A stretch of 37,385 nucleotides of DNA from Pseudonocardia sp. GTDB lineage: Bacteria; Actinomycetota; Actinomycetes; Mycobacteriales; Pseudonocardiaceae. Positions 34,871-37,385 of the stretch are shown piece by piece (positions within the stretch are counted from its first letter, which is position 1; the number at the start of each line of letters is the position of its first letter). The position numbers and the translations under genes are program-made. The stretch lies in NCBI GenBank assembly GCA_026785945.1, contig JAJAZD010000027.1:1-37385 (forward strand). Direction: 5' to 3'. Below the pieces are notes generated by a model that saw only the letters and a list, made by a program, of their open reading frames with translations, had not been told where the DNA came from and made no database searches.

Positions 34871-35394
34871 CAGGGAGTCCGGCACTCGTTGAAGACCTGC
34901 TGAGCACTGACGTCGTAAAGTACGGCCGCCGAGAGGGAGTTGTCGGCGTTGGCCCCGTTGACCCGCTGGACCGCGTCCGGGCCGTTCGGGTCGCTCCGGA
35001 TCAGCACCGAGAGCTGCACGGTGTCCTCCGGTCCGGGGGCCGACTTGAGGACGTAGGAACGCGGAACGAGGAGTTCCGCGTTCCCGTCCCGGTCGGCGCG
35101 CGACAGGCTCACGACATTCCTCTCGGCGATGCCCTCGGTCGGGATCCTGCTCGCCGAGAGCCTGACTCCGACGGTCGCACACGTCGCAAGCTGCACTGCG
35201 GGACCGCTCGGCGTCACCGGCGGGGCGGGTTGCCCGCGCGCTGGGTCGGCGAGGCCGAGGTAGGCCCCCATGACGACCGCCGCTACGCCGAGAAGCATGC
35301 CCACGGACCGCCGCCGACGCCCGGGCAACCGGCCCAGGGTGTCCAGCGCCTCGGCCCTACCCCACACCCGGCCGTCCTGCGCTTGCCTTGCCAT
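34870..35394 (-). CDS. One-helix exported/anchored protein of unknown family
   Basis: A 174-residue protein. A cytoplasmic basic N-terminus ends RRRR, followed by one helix (SVGMLLGVAAVVMGAYLGLA, ~32-50), then a Pro-rich stalk and an extracytoplasmic domain with VGVRLSASRIPTEG, AELLVPRSYVLKS and VQLSVLIRSDPNG. Its beta-rich pattern and place next to a TadZ-like ATPase recall the SAF/CpaB-type usher proteins of Tad systems, but no SAF motif is certain. The ATG at 35394 follows GAGGACA. It starts 22 bp after the repeat-rich gene. Confidence 0.7.
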   Translation of the reverse strand: MARQAQDGRVWGRAEALDTLGRLPGRRRRSVGMLLGVAAVVMGAYLGLADPARGQPAPPVTPSGPAVQLATCATVGVRLSASRIPTEGIAERNVVSLSRADRDGNAELLVPRSYVLKSAPGPEDTVQLSVLIRSDPNGPDAVQRVNGANADNSLSAAVLYDVSAQQVFNECRTP

Positions 35395-35416
35395 CCGCTG
35401 TCCTCTCGTCGCGCCG

Positions 35417-37385
35417 CTACGCGCCGCTCGCCGTGATCTCGCGCCGATCTGGTGCGGCGCGGCTCGGGAGCGGTGTGACCACCGGCTCGGGCTCCGGCGC
35501 GGCGGGCGGGACCGGCATCGCGGGCTCGCTGCCGACAAGGTCGGAGCTCACATCGTCGAGCGGGTTCACGGCCTCCTGAGGTCCGCGTCCCTCCGCGACG
35601 ACCTCGGCGAACCCCCGGTCGAGGCCATCGGCCACGCCGGCCTCGAGCACGCGCGCCTCCACCTCGAGGAGGTTGACCCTGGGCTGCTCGGCCAGTGTCC
35701 GTGCAGCGATGTCCATGACCGACTGAACCCCCGAGCCGGGCACGAGCTGGGCGCGCCACCACTCGAACGGGGCTGCTGTGTCCAGGGCCTTCGGCGCGCC
35801 GGTGGGGAGGTCGGCCACCTTCACCTGCCGCGGCGCCCCGCCGATGAACACCGCCTCCATGTCCAGCATGTTCATTCCGGGCGCCGGGACAGCAGCGCCG
35901 TTGGCCGATCCCGGCATCGCCGAGGGCTCGATCGCGGCGAACGCCATGTCCAGCGGGTTCGCGAGCGGGGCACCGCCGGACTCCGGCAACGGCAGCTTCT
36001 GCTGCGGGAACGCGGCGTCCAGGAGGTTCACTGCCGGCCGCTGCTCCAGATCCACGCCGAGGGTCGGCTCGGCTGCCCCACGAGGTACCGGCGTCGAGGT
36101 CCCCCGACCCAACTCCGATGAGAAATCCACCGCGTCGAGCATGTTCAGCGCGGGCGTCTGGCCACCTGCGCCAGAAGCAGTCGGCCCCGAACCGAACTCT
36201 GCGGGCAGGGGATTCGGTCGACCTCCCACCTGCGGTGACAACTCCACCGCGTCCAGCGGGTTCGCCACGGGCGCCGGGTCGAAGCCGCCCTCGACACGAT
36301 CCGGAAGGGACGCGGGCGACCCGCTGCCGGATCCCGGCGACAGATCCGCTGCGGCGACGTTGAGCAGGTTCAGCGCCGGTGTCGAGGCCGGGGCGGGCGC
36401 GGACCGGGTCGAATCCGCCACACGCTCCGGCGCCTGCTCCGCCACACGCTCCGGCGCCTGCTCCGCCACACGCTCCGGCGCCTGCTCCGCCACACGCTCC
36501 GGCGCCTGCTCCGCCACACGCTCCGGCGCCTGCTCCGCCACACGCTCCGGCAGGGAGGACTGAGTGCCGGAGGTTGCGGGCCGTGCCCCCTCCACCGAGG
36601 CCGGCACCGATACCTGGACCGCGGGATCCGAGACGCGCCCGGGTGCCGATTCACGACTGGAGACCGCCTCGATGACGAGGGGGTCGGCCGCCGCGAGACC
36701 GAGCGACGACGCAGACGGCTCGTCCACGCGACCCGCCCCTCCCCCGAGCGCTACCGCCCGGGTCTGGGAGGCGGCGTCGGCGTTCCCGCCGGTGTCTGTG
36801 AGGCCGGAGCCGGACCGAGCAGGCCCGGTCGGGTCCTCGGCGGTCGCCACGGTGACCACCGATTCGCTCCCCGACGCGGTGGTGTTCTGGTTGTTCCCCC
36901 CGGAGGTCGTCTTGTTCCCCCCGGAGGTCGTCGGGGTGCTCACGACGTCCGCCGTGCTCGACGAGCTGACGGGTGTCCCCGTGGGATCTGCGACGACCGC
37001 GACGGGCTCGGACGCCGCTCCACTTTCGCCGAGACGGGGCACGCTGTTCCGCGGGTCATCGCTGGCGGCTGCGGTGCCTTTATCCGAGGGGGCTTTCGGG
37101 GTGGTCTCGACGGCCGTGGTGCCACCAGCCGGCGTGTTGCGCGCGTCGGATGCGGTGCTCCCACCGAGTGAGCCCGGTCCGACCGCGGGACCTGTGTCTG
37201 CCTCCAGGTCACGACCAACCGGCGCTGCCACAACCGGCGCTGCCACAACCGGCGCTGCCACAACCGGCGCAGCCACAACCGGCGCAGCCACAACCGGCGC
37301 AGCCACAACCGGCGCAGCCACAACCGGCGCAGCCACAACCGGCGCAGCCACAACCGGCGCAGCCACAACCGGCGCAGCCACAACC
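35417..37385 (-). CDS. Repeat-rich low-complexity protein with eight N-x-L-D/E-type motifs (5' end outside window)
   Basis: At least 655 residues, open to the right edge. From the N-terminal side it has an AAPVV pentapeptide array (>=11 copies), a Thr/Ser/Gly-rich stretch with two TTSGGN units, a PERVAEQA octapeptide array, then a 290-residue region in which NLLN, NPLD, NMLD, NLLD, NPLD, NMLD, NLLE and NPLD recur every 60-170 bp (near 36366, 36260, 36140, 36023, 35953, 35866, 35665 and 35560), each flanked by Pro/Ala and followed by acidic or aliphatic residues. The end is EPVV-rich and disordered. One island, APFEWWRAQLVPGSG, looks ordered. No enzyme motifs are visible. It lies upstream in the same operon as the TadZ-like ATPase. 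A scaffold or adaptor role is inferred from the motif array only. Confidence 0.75.
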   Translation of the reverse strand, partial: VVAAPVVAAPVVAAPVVAAPVVAAPVVAAPVVAAPVVAAPVVAAPVVAAPVVAAPVGRDLEADTGPAVGPGSLGGSTASDARNTPAGGTTAVETTPKAPSDKGTAAASDDPRNSVPRLGESGAASEPVAVVADPTGTPVSSSSTADVVSTPTTSGGNKTTSGGNNQNTTASGSESVVTVATAEDPTGPARSGSGLTDTGGNADAASQTRAVALGGGAGRVDEPSASSLGLAAADPLVIEAVSSRESAPGRVSDPAVQVSVPASVEGARPATSGTQSSLPERVAEQAPERVAEQAPERVAEQAPERVAEQAPERVAEQAPERVADSTRSAPAPASTPALNLLNVAAADLSPGSGSGSPASLPDRVEGGFDPAPVANPLDAVELSPQVGGRPNPLPAEFGSGPTASGAGGQTPALNMLDAVDFSSELGRGTSTPVPRGAAEPTLGVDLEQRPAVNLLDAAFPQQKLPLPESGGAPLANPLDMAFAAIEPSAMPGSANGAAVPAPGMNMLDMEAVFIGGAPRQVKVADLPTGAPKALDTAAPFEWWRAQLVPGSGVQSVMDIAARTLAEQPRVNLLEVEARVLEAGVADGLDRGFAEVVAEGRGPQEAVNPLDDVSSDLVGSEPAMPVPPAAPEPEPVVTPLPSRAAPDRREITASGA
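36414..36551. repeat. 24-bp in-frame tandem array (octapeptide PERVAEQA)
   Basis: Five full 24-bp copies (beginning tccgccacacgctccggc) from 36414 to 36533 plus one partial copy to 36551, identical at the DNA level. On the minus strand they encode an octapeptide PERVAEQA. The perfect identity points to recent expansion. Confidence 0.95.
37216..37385. repeat. 15-bp in-frame tandem array (pentapeptide AAPVV), cut by window end
   Basis: Eleven full units of caaccggcgcWgcca (three with ctg, eight with cag) from 37216 to 37380 and a partial unit to the window end. The minus strand encodes AAPVV. The array continues beyond the window. Variants are grouped (ctg then cag), showing two rounds of duplication. 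Confidence 0.95.

Noticed and set aside
37216-37385. CRISPR or origin iterons
   Set aside because: The 15-bp units are contiguous and in frame with a coding sequence; there is no replication gene nearby.

Overview
The window is very GC-rich, with GTG starts, 4-bp stop/start overlaps and little intergenic space. It carries families typical of filamentous actinomycetes: an OsaA/OsaC-like stress pair, a DUF222-HNH nuclease, a conservon-type sensor protein and a TadZ/CpaE plus LysM/BTAD-like membrane protein. I infer an actinobacterium, probably Pseudonocardiaceae-like; the genus cannot be fixed from the sequence alone. I found no rRNA, tRNA, CRISPR array or insertion sequence.

Layout. (1) 1-5126: a HAMP-repeat sensor kinase (cut by the left edge) diverges from a SpoIIE-type phosphatase with an anti-sigma-like ATPase domain, followed by a membrane-anchored SGNH hydrolase. 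(2) 5225-8156: a fossil zone where a gutted S8 peptidase remnant abuts a dinB (Pol IV) fragment, then a DUF222-HNH nuclease gene whose start region carries a LexA box interlocked with a PafBC/RecA-NDp-type promoter. (3) 8228-12581: a minus-strand run ald - lipid kinase - cobF - cobK, with a divergent Lrp/AsnC regulator that probably controls ald. (4) 12638-15554: an NAD(P)-binding oxidoreductase and a CPBP protease coupled by overlap, and a cysteine-desulfurase-like PLP enzyme whose 3' end overlaps the protease gene antisense. (5) 15636-18092: a soluble, degenerate, orphan CvnA-like protein, then a gene-poor stretch holding a fumarylacetoacetase remnant and a terminator hairpin. (6) 18134-24148: a minus-strand cluster LytS kinase - LytTR regulator - 2-TM protein - sodium/solute symporter - DUF485 - ActP, mostly joined by GTGA overlaps; it looks like a carboxylate sensing and uptake system. 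(7) 24478-28716: a trehalose-synthase-like GH13 enzyme, a small unknown protein, a 14-bp tandem array, a CapA-like lipoprotein, a 22-bp repeat and a small Cys-rich protein. (8) 28957-37385: a small membrane protein, a PucR-type regulator, an unknown protein, and a coupled operon encoding a membrane LysM/BTAD-like regulator, a TadZ/CpaE-like ATPase, a one-TM exported protein and a long repeat-rich protein with eight N-x-L-D/E-type motifs that runs off the right edge.

The best candidates for something undescribed are the last operon (31494-37385), the degenerate orphan conservon protein (15636-17357), and the two-transporter LytS/LytTR operon. The doubly controlled DNA-damage promoter of the HNH gene is the cleanest regulatory signal.
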